A DNA stretch of 64,000 nucleotides from Siphonodentalium dalli (GCA_032622095.1 CP136061.1:51719762-51783761), one strand, 5' to 3'; positions 1 through 44,300 are shown, counted from the stretch's first letter. Translations and numbers: made by a program. The notes: a model not told the origin generated them from the letters alone.

Positions 1-1548
1 CACCTTTGTGTGACTATCACTTTCCACAATAACTCAAGGATATGTTAATCGATAGAGGTAATATCAGAGTGTTCTTCACATTAATTGCGTTTTATATGCA
101 ATGTGAAGAAAACGGTTTTCCTGACAATAGTAAGTTAATCAATGTTGATGCTAATGGGCCAGAGTAGCCACATAATATGATACAGGTCTGTCAGTTCAGG
201 TTCAAAGTTCGGTCCATTTCCGTAAAAAACATGGACATAATCCCAAAAGAGGTGTTCGGCAAAATTCATACTGCATCCCTTAAAATTAATTTGTCGTGCC
301 CCATAAGGCTTTGGGACAACCATAATATAAGATTAAGTTGTCCATTGATTAAGTAGCATGTTTAATAACCAAGTGAGTCACAATTTGCTACCATTTCGGA
401 ACAGCCGAGAATAATGTTCGGAATATAAACTTTTTACTAAATTTGGTTGCCATTTTGCATGTAATCTTGAGTAATATTGTCTAAAACACCACACATGTCA
501 TATTTAAGGCATATCAAAATAAAAAGAACCTTTGATACTAAAGATAGTGATTTTTTGCCGAGTTTGATGCTGTTTGTGATAGAAAAATCCCATAATTCTG
601 GTGATTTCAGAATGGTAAATAGTAAAAATTAATCAAGGTGCATAAGAAATGTTGGCATTCAATGTATATAATACGGAATAGTCATTTGTGTACATCACCA
701 TAACTGGTAAGCGGTTGCATGGCACGTTGGGATAATAATTAACATTTTTCCATATTTAAATTGGCGGCCATTTTGACAGCCATTTTGAGCCAAAGTGACA
801 ATTTTGGTACCATTGAGTTCGAATATCAATAAGATATAGAATGGATCACTTACATTGCACAGTTCTTCCCACTTCTTGGTGAAATGTGACCAGAATCACA
901 AAGGGGATCTTTTGTAAAATGTTATACCGCGTTTTGTAAAATCGAATTTTTGAGTGATCGGAAGGGTGTGGACCCCCACAAACAGCATATTTCATTGCTC
1001 CAATGGTCAGTTAACATGCTATATACAAAATAAAGTCACAATTCTCAACCAGTTCAAGGCCTCAGAAACTTATCTTAAAAGTATTAGTAAAAACGTATGA
1101 ATTCCACTTCCGGTCGCCATTTTGGCGGCCATCTTAGACGGGAAGTTTCAATTTTGGCACATAAAGATGGCGTTATGTCATAGCTTCACAAAAATGTATA
1201 CAAGTGTATACATATGACAAGATGTTCTCACTATAATTGCATCGAGCTGACTTATAGGAAAATGGCAGCCATCTTGGACGCCATCTTGAATTACAAAAAT
1301 TGCTCAAAGCGGATTTTAGCGGATTTTGGATATGTTATAGAGGAGAGCTTCCTCTTCAAAATGATATAAAAACCAACTTAGTCCAAATTTTTTCTAGGTT
1401 GACCCTAAAATTTGAGTTTATCGACCAGACTAATACTGCATGCAGAAGTTATATAACGGCAGTAATATGATTGACAGTCAGATTATATAGACTCTGTATA
1501 ACTCGTGGCATGTTCGATAATCTAATTTGAATTATAACTGCATGGGGA
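1..1548. other. 5' flank, no gene seen
   Basis: No exon or recognised protein is visible. Between about 760 and 1290 short phrases of the type 'gccattttg' and 'gccatcttg' recur several times, and a similar phrase is seen near 41707, so this is probably part of an old dispersed repeat. I cannot set its ends or class. Confidence 0.4.
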
Positions 1549-2373
1549 TCACTCAATGATACTCGCCATACGACACCGCCCCATGCTGCTTTTGTTTTGA
1601 GTTATTTGGTGTGTGATAGGAACCCATGTTTGTTGTTTATAATTGCTGCACCAAAGAACATCATTATATTGCACTCTAGCGCGGGACATGTCGCTGTTAT
1701 TCCGTAGCAGATGGTGGAGGGTGCGACGAATTCCCACGCATTGAACGGACGTGACTTGTTGGCCCCTTCGGATGATGTCGACGGGAACTTGGCATAAGAA
1801 ATACGATAGGTCGATGAATAATACATGATACCGATCTAAGGTGTTGACTCTGTTGAGTATTCTGCAAATACTTTCCAAAGTCATTGCAATTTGCGGCTGT
1901 TATCAATGTCCACATATAAGTGATAACACCTACCATGTCAAGAATAGATAACAATGAACGCCGTTTCTCTGTGGCATATATATTCCTTTTGAAGAAGCGT
2001 TTGAAGTATATTAACAAGTATAGGTTGTATCTCTTGTCATTTAACACGGTTCAGTGGGGGTATGTATATAGGCGCTGAAAGTGTGGGCAAGGTATATGAT
2101 TTGTTTATAGCATATCTATATTGTTAGAACCGTGCGTATATTTTCTATATTCACACATTTCGTCGGAGCGTAGATCTGTAACGATGTGAGTCTGAAAAAT
2201 ATATCAATAACAAACATGACAATACACCATTCATTATATGCTAACCTGATCATTCAAACCGACGCTATACGGGTCAACATATATAAATATACACCATCAT
2301 GTGTTCATGCGGATGTGAAATAGAGCATGTACATCAGTTACCGATGTTTTATCGGCGTCCTAATTGATAATAT
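1549..2373. other. Unassigned segment with overlapping minus-strand ORFs
   Basis: Minus-strand open frames of 111 aa (1549-1884), 74 aa and 116 aa overlap here. None shows a domain I recognise, and I see no convincing splice signals or partner exons. It may be a worn transposon fragment next to the LINE that follows. Confidence 0.25.
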
Positions 2374-3106
2374 TCATAAATTATTACTATCATCACTGCA
2401 TGTCAGTAATATTTGAGATTGCGTGGTATAAGCTTTCCACAAACAATACGTACTGCATACTACAAAGTCTGTGAATAAGTCAGCTTCATCAATTAAATCA
2501 AATAACTCTGGTGGACGTGCAGTGAGAAATACATTCAATTGTACATCTGGGCAAAGGCTGTCTAGTTTGAGAATACATTGAATATTGAACTGGTTCATTA
2601 ACTCATACCATATGTCGTTGCGATATTCCGCAATGGCGGGGCAGTTTATGATGACGTGTAGAGGGAGATCATCATAAGCAACACCACATTTGTTGCAAGT
2701 TAAAAATTCGGACTCAGTACAAGCTATGATGCCGGCCACAGTCAAATATGCCATTTTGTGTCTAGGGAACTTTCGACAGCAACGCCACAAATGGGAGACT
2801 GATAACTGTGGGTGTATAACATGAAAGCGACTGAGTGATTTGTCGCCGATCACCGCGCTTTCCCATTCGTGTTCTGAATATTCAGATATTGCCTTGCGCA
2901 CTATACTTTTCCATGACGACTTTGTTGGGAATTCACTTTCAGAAACATAATTTGTAAAATATGACAACAACTGGTGGTTACCCAGAATATTTGCAATATC
3001 GGAAATGAAGGATTTTCCCGAAACCCCATCTATGAAGAACGAGTGCAGCCTTAATAAGAAAACTGATTTGGCTGCCTTCTCGGGGAGTGGTATTATCTAT
3101 TCTTAG
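2374..3106 (-). mobile_element. LINE copy A, C-terminal end of ORF2 (truncated)
   Basis: A minus-strand frame stays open from about 3106 down to a stop at 2374. It encodes the C-terminal region of a non-LTR retrotransposon reverse transcriptase polyprotein. Its sequence aligns by eye with the other two copies in this window (13340-14998 and 22206-24864): all share an F-P-x-K-S-x-W-K stretch and a C-x2-C-x9-H-x4-C zinc-knuckle-like motif. The RT domain itself is missing, so the copy is 5'-truncated and cannot move by itself. The clade is not certain. Confidence 0.8.
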
Positions 3107-3464
3107 GTTTTCACACACACGCTCTGTATTTGTTGACATATGAAACCATTCCATTTAGAACCGCGCTTTATAGTCAGGTACAAATGGAACCACTCTCCAA
3201 ATAAGTTCTTCGCTTGTCATCAAATATGCTATATATGAAATGGGGCAATTCTAAGTAGCGACACTTGCACTCCAAACCCTTTGTAATATTTACAAAACAC
3301 TTGGCGTTATCTGACCAGATCTGCCCCAGAAGTATTAGTGAATGCGTTCATCGTTAGCCTTTATGACTGCGGAAATTCTTTTATGCACGGTGTTAACCAA
3401 AGAACAAATGTCGAAACTGCAGTGAATACAAAATACCGCGGCCGGAGTGGTGTGTAAGATCTCA

Positions 3465-4010
3465 CGTAAAGATCACATCACCCCGATATTGTTCACACTA
3501 TTGGCTTCCAGTTTCCCAGCGGATTAAGTTCAAAGTGCTCACAATGACTTGCAAGTCATCAACAAATTGTGCACCACACCACCTCAATGAAAAGATTTGT
3601 GCATATGTACCACCCATACAGGCATCTCATATCAGAGGACTTAGTGCTCTTAGCGCACTCGAAAGTTGACAGTAGTTTCGGTTGGCAGTAGTTTCGATGA
3701 CATACATGTATCTTTTTCCATAGCCGGACCGACTCTCTGGAATTCTCTACCGTTTATCATCCGCAGCTGTCCTGGATATGATGAATTCAAAGGTCTTTGT
3801 AAACCCATTTATTCACGGAATATCATTCTGAACATTTAGGCATGGAACTAATGAACCAACTTTCAATGCGAGCTACATAATTATCGCATGTCTGAACTGT
3901 AAATTTTGGAATTTGTTTAATTATTTTAATGTTGTCCAGCGCCTTGAAACCACGATGATATATGTGCGCTATACAAGAAATGTGTGATATGATATATGAT
4001 ATTGGTAATC
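3465..4010 (+). mobile_element. L2/CR1-like LINE 3' end (fossil)
   Basis: The + strand reads Y-W-L-P-V-S-Q-R-I-K-F-K-V-L near 3509 and, in another frame near 3725, A-G-P-T-L-W-N-S-L-P followed by a short tail to a stop. This is the well-known C-terminal end of L2/CR1-type LINEs. It is followed by a 3' UTR with 'gcgctatacaagaaa', also typical of the group. Frames are broken. The same 3' end occurs on the minus strand at 31086-31401, continued at 34930-35005. Confidence 0.8.
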
Positions 4011-4289
4011 CAATGTGCTTGAATTAAACCCATCATCATTTGATGACGGAACGAGTCAAACCGACACTTAGTTCCCGTAATTACATATACGAGATTTACA
4101 TTTACAGACGTCACAAGCACAAGTTTGTGTCTTAGATTGCACATATTTTCCATATTCAATTTTAAAACATTTCTGTGAATGACACAATGAATTTGTGAAA
4201 TTCTAAGGTCGCTGCTCGGAGATCCATTGAAGAAAGTTTACAATTAATTTGATAATCTGAACCACAACAGATTACAATACACAAGTGAG

Positions 4290-4658
4290 CACAGGCCCCT
4301 GTGGAAAATTACTAAAATACCTATTTAGACTATACCAGTGTAAATGTTCAAATGATCGATTTTGGCTAAAACCACACCAACTATCAAAAATCTAAATACT
4401 CTAGAAATTTATAATTGCGACCAAAATATCACCCGGTTGTGTCTTATTGGCAATATAAAATTCCCTTTCATTTGACATATAACTCGGCGAAATCGAACGA
4501 ATCGAGGTCGATATATGATATCGGAATCTACCGAACCTACATGTATATAACTTATAGGGTTTTGATAGTTGTGTAGAATTAGCCAAAATCGGTCATTGGA
4601 CCCTTTACACTGGTATAGTCTATATTGGTATTTTAGTAATTTTCCCCAGGGGCCTGTG
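4290..4658. mobile_element. hAT-type MITE, 369 bp
   Basis: The two ends are inverted copies of each other for about 95 bp, starting CACAGGCCCCTG on each side. Directly outside lies an identical 8-bp duplication, CAAGTGAG (4282-4289 and 4659-4666). An 8-bp target duplication with TIRs starting CA is the signature of the hAT superfamily. There is no transposase, so this is a non-autonomous element. Confidence 0.85.
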
Positions 4659-4880
4659 CAAGTGAGTATTAGAAATGTTCAATTGTTATACCTTCAAAAT
4701 TCACAACGATCTTTTGTGTGTCCTATATGTAGCGATCGGTGACCGAAGAAACGTTCTATCTCGTTGTCCACGCAGTGTTAGTGTCACACGTGACTATACT
4801 GTTCACCCGCGTTCAATCACAACGAATCGTGGGAATCTTGTTGATTAAATTCGATAAATTATCAATATCCTATTGTGTGC

Positions 4881-4888
4881 TATATAAG
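4881..4888 (+). promoter_or_regulatory. Possible TATA box upstream of TYMP exon 1a
   Basis: TATATAAG lies about 530 bp before the exon 1a ATG in a stretch free of obvious transposons. Position and sequence are compatible with a promoter, but AT-rich motifs of this kind are common here and no transcript start is visible. This is inference only. Confidence 0.2.
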
Positions 4889-5418
4889 TGGGTTTTATCA
4901 CGGTGATAATTATCGTTCACTTGAAATAGTCACTCATCAAAGACTCGTGGATATTTAGCGTGTTCGATTACCACCGTCATATAATATATAACATACACAC
5001 ATCTTAGTATAGTTGCATAACATATGCCAATAAACTGCAAGTTCGGGTTAGCAGATATAGCGCATCGTAGATATATTTACTTATTGGTATCACAACAGGT
5101 ACATATTCCGATTTTCACCACAGTGGATATAATTATAGCGAAGGCAGACGGGCGATATTCTCTGGCAGCTGAGATGCCAATTCACGTGTAATAAAAGAAA
5201 TAGTGTTAGTCTGACCGAATTACACTAACAGTAATCTAAGCTTGCGAAGCCAGAACAAAACATTGCACCACTCCCATGCATGCCGTCATAGACATCTATA
5301 GGAGAGTCATAACGTAAAAACAAGGCACGGATAGCCAATAAGAGAGGACGATATCATTCACATAATTATTTTAGTTAACTTACCAACACTTAGGAATCGA
5401 AACTAAGCCGCTAATATC

Positions 5419-36049
<30,631 letters not shown>

Positions 36050-36062
36050 ATGTGGATCCGAT

Positions 36063-36240
36063 GTATATGCACGACTTGGGGTTATAGTGGTGGTCGATAT
36101 GGTAAAATATGAACGACTTAGGTTATAGTGGTGGTCGAGATGGTATAGCAAAGATCGCATGGGCGAGATATTTTGTTTATGAACGACACCACTCCGGTTA
36201 TATTGGTGGTCGGTGGTCGAGATAGTATGATGTAGTCAAC
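36063..36240. repeat. Imperfect ~45-bp repeats in the TYMP 3' UTR
   Basis: Three to four diverged copies of ggttatagtggtggtcga with variable spacing begin just 14 bp after the stop codon. Confidence 0.8.
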
Positions 36241-36594
36241 CCGTCGACGAAAACCGGACAGTGGAACGATGGCTCGACCATAAATGCCGCATCTAGACTC
36301 TATAGGAGTGGTATCATCCTCTAGTGTTGTGCATGGGAATCAGGCAGTTTTAATGCGGTATGTGTGGGATTCACACCCCTCTGTTAACTATTACACGGGA
36401 TGCATATGCCCAATGATGCAACCGGTATTCAGAATTCAGCAAAAAGGATGGTATGCAGCGTTTATATCACACCATTAGATACGTTTTGAAATAATCTTTA
36501 GATATTAAAGTTATGGATATTAAATAGACTGGCTGTCGTGTTTTATGGAACATTGATTGGCGATGCTAAGTAATATTCGGAGCTATAGATTCAT

Positions 36595-36639
36595 AATAAA
36601 CCGCGCTGATTGTGTTATAGATATAATCTGAAAAATAAA
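36595..36639 (+). terminator. TYMP: Candidate TYMP polyadenylation signals
   Basis: AATAAA occurs at 36595-36600 and again at 36634-36639, 546 and 585 bp after the stop. Either could end the transcript; this was judged by motif only. Confidence 0.45.
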
Positions 36640-36964
36640 AACGCTGGTCATTTGTAGACGACGTAAGATTTCCATCACTATCCCGCCCAAACTCGGAGCA
36701 TAGACACAGATTTATAGTACATGTACAACAATCCTAAAATTTAAATTTCAGCAGTGTATATCTGTCATGTTCTTCTTATATGAGAACGGGCATATGAGTC
36801 TGCGATATATAAAATCACACGAATCTGAAAAACTTTTAAGACATTGACATTGTGTCGATCGCGTTGTGATGAAAACATCTTCATCGAATTATTGGACCCT
36901 CCTCGGTCCTTTTTTCCAATCCTTACACCGACGCTGAATTTGTAACTCTCATCAGTTTTAATTA
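36640..36964. other. Intergenic, nothing recognised
   Basis: No feature identified between the TYMP 3' end and the hairpin that follows. Confidence 0.35.
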
Positions 36965-37107
36965 AGAAATAAATACACCGCGCATCGGTGTATATAGTAG
37001 AATTTGACCACAAAGAAACTGATTGTAGGACGACGCGAAGCGGAGTCCTATAATCAGTTTTTGTGGTCAAATTCTACTATACACGCCGATGCGTTGTGTA
37101 TTATTTC
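36965..37107. mobile_element. Fold-back element, ~143 bp, 66-bp arms
   Basis: The left arm gaaataaatacaccg, then agaatttgaccacaaa, is mirrored by tttgtggtcaaattct, then gtgtattatttc. The apex is cgacgcgaagcgg. There is no coding content; the flanking duplication is not clear. Confidence 0.75.
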
Positions 37108-37984
37108 TTTTGTATTTCGACTGTATGTTTTGGTCGAAATGGTAGTGACATACGTTCAACCTGCTATATAATAGCACAGTTTATAGCCCTGCGTGGTATA
37201 ATTTTCCACCAAACATTTCTTCTCTTAGAACTGTAACGTCAAACATGACGTTACTATTGAACGGCGACACCTTTTCATTGACTATTGGCAAAAACAAATT
37301 TCAGTTAAGACTTATTTTTGTTCTCTCTTAAATAAAATTCAGCATAGCACAGTAGGTATATAGTCATTATATGTCTCTTTCTTCAGTCTATAGCATGACA
37401 TTAACCAATGCCCGTGTGGTTTTACTTCTGACAGTTCGAGGCGTGGGCAGCATTTCACTGATTGTGTCACATTTTTTGTGGTACAATTCAGAATATCTAG
37501 AATTGTACCACAAAACGACGGTCGTGTCTCCATGGGAATACAGGTTACTAACCAATCAGGACGAGCCTTGTATGTAGGTTTAGTCAAGGTCGTATTACAA
37601 TTTTTGATAACGTTACACACGTTCCCGAAATTGTGATAAAGTTCCCAGGTTTGTGAGAATTGTGATGGAATTACAGATTGAACACATCTCGCCATACGAA
37701 CGCCATTTGAAAGTGGCTGATGGAGATATTTTTTTGGCAATTGATGGCTCTCATTGAGCATACATTAAGGCATATATCAAATGGAGGTGGTCATTTTGAT
37801 GACTATATGATAACTTTTATAGCTCATAAAACACTTATTATATCATCGACATTTATCGGCTGTTTTCAAATTCCCACACAACAATCAAATAGACTCTCTT
37901 TAGCATAATCATACGGAAGCAGAACTAACACAGAACGCGCTTCAATGTTACAGGCCATATATTTATTCTGATGTGATATATTGT
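37108..37984. other. Intergenic, small palindrome
   Basis: A ~40-bp palindrome centred near 37493 (ttttgtggtacaattc and its complement). Otherwise there is nothing I can name. Confidence 0.4.
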
Positions 37985-39195
37985 ATGACTTTGTCAAGCC
38001 GATCTGAGACATACATGCAGACTCAGTACAATTTGTATATTTAGCTCAAGCTATCTCAGACATAGCGACTCAGTATAATTTGTATACTTAACCCTTTACC
38101 CAACAGAAGGGCCCTGTGCCAATGCATTCTCTTATATATGCGAGTCGACCATAGGTCGCCTCGCATATATAAGAGAATGCATTGGCTTAACACATTAAAA
38201 GTTATAAAATTGTTAAAGAATGTAAGAACAAATGGTAAAAAGTGTTTTTTTAGGCCAATGCATTCTCTTATATATGCGAGGCGACCTATGGTCGACTCGC
38301 ATATATAACAGAATGCATTGGCACAGGGTATAACTGTAACCATCACAATGTGGTCAATGAGCCGGTTCCAATGATATCCATATTTGTATGGTTTTATTGA
38401 GACAGACCCAAGATAATTTAGGCTCTTGCAGCTTTATTTGGCCGTTTTTGGTCGGTTTGTTGGGTAAAGGGTTAATGTACTGATCAAACTGTCTGACATG
38501 GAGACTAGGTATACTTTGTATTGTCAATGTACTGATCAAGCTATCTAAGATAAAATTACTCAGTATAATTTGTATATTTAACGTACTGATAAAGCTATCT
38601 ACGAAAAGAGACTCGGCATAATTTGTATATTTATCATACTGTTTAAGCTATCAGAAACATAAATACTCAGTATAATTTGTATATTTAACATACTGTTTAA
38701 GCTATCAGAGACATAAATACTCAGTATAATTTGTATATTTAACATACTGTTTACGCTATCAGAGACATAAATACTCAGTATAATTTGTATATTTATCATA
38801 CTGTTTAAGCTATCAGAGACATAAATACTCAGTATAATTAGTATATTTAACATACTGTTTAAGCCCTCAGAGACATAAATACTCAGTATAATTTGTATAT
38901 TTAACATACTATTTAAGCTATCAGAGACATAAATACTCAGTATAATTTGTATATTTAACATACTATTTAAGCTATCAGAGACATAAATACTCAGTATAAT
39001 TTGTATATTTAACATACTGTTTAAGCTATCAGAGACATAAATACTCAGTATAATTTGTATATTTAACATACTGTTTAAGCTATCAGAGACGTAAATATTC
39101 AGTATAATTTGTATATTTAACATACTGTTTAAGCTATCAGAGACATACAGACCCAGTATAATTTGTATATGTAATGTACTGATAAAGCTTTCTAC
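37985..39195. repeat. 54-bp tandem array, interrupted by a MITE
   Basis: The unit is catactgtttaagctatcag + agacataaatactcagtata + atttgtatatttaa (54 bp). About eleven good copies lie at 38590-39190, with diverged copies before 38088 and at 38475-38590. Because 54 is a multiple of three, the minus strand shows an 18-residue repeating open frame; it is not a gene. Confidence 0.93.
38092..38471. mobile_element. TTAA-flanked MITE (piggyBac-like ends), 380 bp
   Basis: The ends ccctttacccaaca and tgttgggtaaaggg are perfect inverted repeats, and TTAA is duplicated exactly at 38088-38091 and 38472-38475, splitting one unit of the 54-bp array. Inside are two copies of the palindrome with gtcgacc/ggtcgac centres (about 38118-38188 and 38253-38325), separated by an AT-rich spacer. 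No transposase. TTAA plus CCC-starting ends is the piggyBac pattern. Confidence 0.88.
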
Positions 39196-40796
39196 GAAAG
39201 GAGACTCAGTATAGCGTCAAAAAATATAGTGGCTAATCTCTGTAAATATAGTGGCTAAGCTCTGTAAATATAATGACTAATCTCTGTAAATCGTTCCCTA
39301 TTCCCATCGACAACATCAAACTATCTTCACTGTTGAGTAATTCGATGTCGGTAAATTATATTCTCCAATAATATGTTTCAAACTAACAGGACCTTGTTTG
39401 ATTAAATCAATTTATGACATAGTTGGGACTTAAGATAGTCTTAAGTTCAAATTCAGTCATAAGAGCATTTCCAGAACAAGGTACTAACTTAAGATGGTCT
39501 TAACTTTGGTCTTAACTTTAAGTCTTGTGTGAGGTGTCTTAATGTGTTATTAAAGTTAAGATCTGATCCACCTTTGGTCGGAAATATGGATGGGATCTAC
39601 ATGTAGTTCGTGTATATTATTATAAATGATTTAACTGAATAACATCTTGCGAACACGAAGGTGTGTTTCAGACATGGTACTAATTAATAACCAGCTGGCA
39701 CGCTATAACAGGGACGTGGCCAGTGGTTGCACGATTGGTGGGGTGTCCACGACTAACTGTAAACCGCTAAGACCGGCCTATACATTTCTAAGTTATGTAA
39801 CAAAAATAATATATTTCCATTGGCTTGAACATCAATACGCAGTTCAAATCACACAATCGTACTGTAGACAGTAATCGTGTTCACATCTAGGATAATAGTG
39901 AACGATTTATACTCAGCTGGTTGATAAATGCTGATGTCGGCTAACAAATTAAGGAACGTGATATTTCGTAACTATTATCCGTGTTTGTATGCCTGTAATC
40001 ATATATCGCAATGTCGCTCGATACACATGCTCTATCATGCACAAATGTAAATAACGATTCGTGGTACAATTACACAGATGGATATTAAATGTGCCGATGC
40101 TACCCCATAACGTATATGTACCCCGTATATATATCGCACTAAGGATAATAACACACACCAAGCCCGGATAAAAAATACACCCACTATGATCTCAGACCCT
40201 TTACATACATTTATTACATCTGCATCACATTTTAATTAACGAAGGAATAACACAAATATCGCATGTATATAGTACACGGAGCGAGGGTACCCTGAGTCCG
40301 CGAAATAACATATATCACTATGAGCCAAATTTTCCCGTGTTGTTAATTATAAACGCTCTCTACTAAAAGTTGTCGCTTTCGTTTTATCAAAACATCAAAT
40401 GAAATAGTGTCGTTCAACGTAGACATGTGCGTAGTTTCGAAGTTCATATGCACTTTATTATTTATAACAGATGTTTAGCACATTTGTCAACAGAAGCAGA
40501 GCAGATGGCAATAACATCATTTAGATATGGCTTCTACAATCATGTCTCATATTGGAAATAGGTCTATTTGGAGCATGATATTAGTACTATTCACATTGCA
40601 GTGATATAAATAAAGAGCGTTTTGTATCAGTATGCCATTACTGTTGGCAATGAATAAAGAGCGTTCTGATATGTGTTTCCGTCGTGGTGTATTGTTTGTG
40701 CATGCCCTTGTGAGGGAAATATTTGATTTCCTAATATTACAGATGCTTCATGGACGTATAAATTATTAGAACCTGACATCAGCAACATGAAAGGAG
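39196..40796. other. Intergenic, minor repeats only
   Basis: Three short copies of atatagtggctaa/ctctgtaaat at 39220-39290. The rest has no feature I can name. Confidence 0.4.
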
Positions 40797-40872
40797 CGAA
40801 CATATGCCATAGCCCCAGTGGCGAACATATGCCATAGCCCCAGTGGCGAACATATGCCATAGCCCCAGTGGC
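40797..40872. repeat. 25-bp tandem repeat, 3 copies
   Basis: Three identical units of gcgaacatatgccatagccc + cagtg. Confidence 0.95.
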
Positions 40873-41285
40873 ATGTGCTACATGTGAAGTTTCACCTACA
40901 ACGTAATGATGTATACGTCCCTTCAATAACTGAAATACTATGTTGGAGCTCGTTCTGTTTGTATATAATAGGCATTGGAAGCATGCCGTTATGTCTGCGT
41001 GGAATCTGACGCGACACAGTTTAAAAACGCGCCCATGCAGTATGCACTAGTCACTATATATACTGATTATCGCCCTTGCTTTACAATATCATAATTAAGC
41101 TTAGAAACAGACAACGTACTGTATTTCATTGACAATTTGTTCGACGAAGCACGAAATTGTGATAGAACAGTAACGCTATATGACATAGATGCCTATACTT
41201 AGTCATTATACTTTCAAGAATAGCCTTCGCGCACTGGTTGTGTTTATGCAGCGAATACTTTATATTAGTTGGATAACGAACAAGT
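40873..41285 (+). promoter_or_regulatory. Upstream region of the dehydrogenase gene
   Basis: About 410 bp between the small repeat and the start codon. A tatatatac near 41055 could be a TATA element, but no firm promoter signal is visible. Confidence 0.2.
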
Positions 41286-41378
41286 ATGGACGTCCGCAAC
41301 AAGGTTGCATTAATAACTGGATCAGCCCAAGGAATCGGTAAAGCATTTGCGGAAGTATTTCTCAAACAAGGTGGAAAG
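41286..41378 (+). CDS. HPGD: Dehydrogenase exon 1
   Basis: 31 aa: [18 protein letters not shown] and onwards, beta-1 and the dinucleotide-binding glycine loop. The ATG is placed as in human HPGD, with six residues up to the first strand. Donor AAG|gtaagt, phase 0. Confidence 0.93.
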
Positions 41379-44300
41379 GTAAGTACAGTTAACGTTTATC
41401 CTGATCAACATTCCTATACATGTAATCGCACACACGGGAGAAGGAATCTAACATTATACTCGGTGTTGCCACAAAGAAAAACCCGGTACCGGCAGCGGAG
41501 GGGGGGGGACCAACAAACAATTTTTTCCGCGACTCAATAACTGGACTCAATGTTTTTTTTCTGCACGTCTTTTTAACTGGTTTTGCAATGAGTTTGGCTT
41601 AAAACACCTTAGGATGTCAATATTAACATAACTGAACAAATGCATGATGATCAGACAAACAGTATAGCCTGTAGCCCATGCTAATTGGTTGAATTTTGAA
41701 ATCCAAGATGGCCGCTGGCAGCCATGTTTTTTTGGCCAAATGACTCGTTCCTATTTACATGTCAATGTTAACATCCATGACAAATAGTATATGCACATAA
41801 ATTAATATACAACTGTTTACAGTTAAATTCCCCCTGCAAATCTCTGTTTTTAGTGTTAAAAGGGGGTGGGTGTCCAAAAATGGTCGGGAAAAAACTGCCG
41901 AAAACGGAAAACATTTTGGACGCGGGGGTGGGTGGGTCCCAACAGGGGTCGAAAGGAAATAATTAGCATACGTGCCTGAAATTTTGTTATGACCCCCGCC
42001 CCCCGGATCGGGATGAAAAATATGTCGATATAATTATACATTAAAATCGTATAAACGTATAATACCTATATTTTTGTATAACTAATGTTATATGCATATC
42101 CATATCTTTGCTTTGCGGTTGTAACTCGAAATCGTTATCAGGGGTCAATACTATGAAGCGTGTTCTTTGTAAGATTCTCAATTGTTTGTAAGAAATAACA
42201 ATTTTCATTCCGCTAATGCTGTGAACCTACGATTACAAACATAAATCACAAATAATATGATTTCTTTGTAACTGCATACATCTCCCTACCACAAAGATTT
42301 TTCGAGTATTATGAAAGTTAATTGAAAGTTATAACGTTAAGGAACGTGACAAGAAGGTCTTCGTATTGTGTGTCCAACATAAATTTTAAGTTGTTAACAC
42401 CCTTAAACCGGATAATATACCCATCTGTGATACGCAGGGACGTGACGACAAGGGGTCGATTCACCCCCTTGTAAAAATGTTTTATCAGCTGGAAATCTTA
42501 AGTACAACCCACCGGGACGTCGCGACAAGGGGGTTGGGTTGGGGTGTCTCGCCCCTCCCCAAAAAATTTCAACATGTTCAGCAGTTGGAAACGTGATATA
42601 TACCTGACACAACGTGAGTTGGTAACTTTACAACAATATGTTGAAATTGTTCTCGTAGTTTGATTTTCCAACAACTTATTAGTGGGAATGGTTGTTTTAG
42701 ACCAACACTGGCATATGTTCCTCATTTGGTCTAAAGTTTTGATTGAAATGGCCATCATTTAGAAATTGTCCAACCTTAGTGGGTGTCAGCTTGTATGTGC
42801 GGTATAGTATGTGTTCTTCGTAACTAATAAAATTTCCGGATTACAGCCAACAGTAGCATGTTACATGTACTTAGCATAATCAACGATATCTACAAGAATG
42901 TTAACGGTGAGTGAAGTTTGTCCGATTTATTTCTACGCCGGGTATATATACCGCATTTACCTATTGTGAAATATCCATCTCAATTACATCCCACAGGGAC
43001 GTCGCGACAAGGGGGTTTGTTGTGTGCCAACCCCCCCCCCCCCCCGCACAAAACAGGTCTAACATATAAACCAGAAATTCAATCTCACACCAAATGCTAA
43101 CTTATTTGGAAAAAGGTTCTTATTCCATAGACACCACAGACATGTCGGCAAATGAACCAGTTAAACATACATATACAACAAACATTTCCAACAATTTACA
43201 TGTTCGGCTTCCCGGTGACTAAGAACAGTTATGACTCAATCTGTCCATTTTGACTAATTACTCGTTTTGAGTCCCCATTTCTTTGCAGTTATGATGACTA
43301 ACATCACCCCAGTAATTTTGACTAATGTTATGCCTCAGTCATGTTGAATAAACTAAATTAGTCATCCTGTGGAAAAACGTTTGACTATCCTATGTTAGTA
43401 ATATTGACTAACTTTTGTTATCAGCGTAGAAAATTACTCGCCTCGATATACGATTTCATCGCTATGTGGAATTTATAGGCATTTTGTTTTGGTTCAAAGG
43501 GTGCATATTGAAATTATAAGATGGATACCCCATCAACAAACGCAGCCCATATAGACACGTCCCTCTCTCGATATATTATAAGATATCGGAGCAATTTGAA
43601 ACTATATAGAATGACCACCCCTCCTATAACTGTGAGCCTTAGCACGCCCCTGCTTTGATTCTGCGATGGACACCCCCTGATAAAACGGAGCCACGTCCTT
43701 GCCTCGATATGTTATGATAAGAGGGACGGTTCAGTTTGAAATCATAGGATGGGCACACTATATATAATGTTGTAACATCAAAATTATAATTGGTTTTCAC
43801 AAATTGAATGATTGTAATTTGTGAAAACAATGATACCAAATTAGTTGTAGTACTCGATATCACAAAGATTTGTTCTTACATATACAATTTACAAATGAAC
43901 AATTTATTGGTTAACTTTGCGCAGACAAGTGATCATCAACTTAGCAATCTTAGTATCACTAATTACAAAATAATAGCACGCATTGTAACTTTCCCATTGT
44001 AATTGTGTGCCGTCTAATTTGAACTAGGTATTCAGACAACACTGGTAACGGGTGACTGCGAGCAGAGTGGTGAGTTATTTGTGTCTACGTTTTAGGGGTT
44101 TCACCTCTCCCAGCCTAAGGTAAAACAATAATTTATATCCCTAACACTCGTAGCGTATCGGGTGCATATGAAATTTACATGTGGACACTCCTCCCCTCGA
44201 CTGAAAAAAGTAACTACATATTCGGACACAGGGACGTGACCAGTGAGTGTTCATGGGCATCCACCTTTAATATTCCAACTGCACCATTGAACAAGACCAG

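Noticed and set aside
38599-39123. 174-codon minus-strand frame with an 18-residue repeat
   Set aside because: Translation of the 54-bp array; same reasoning.
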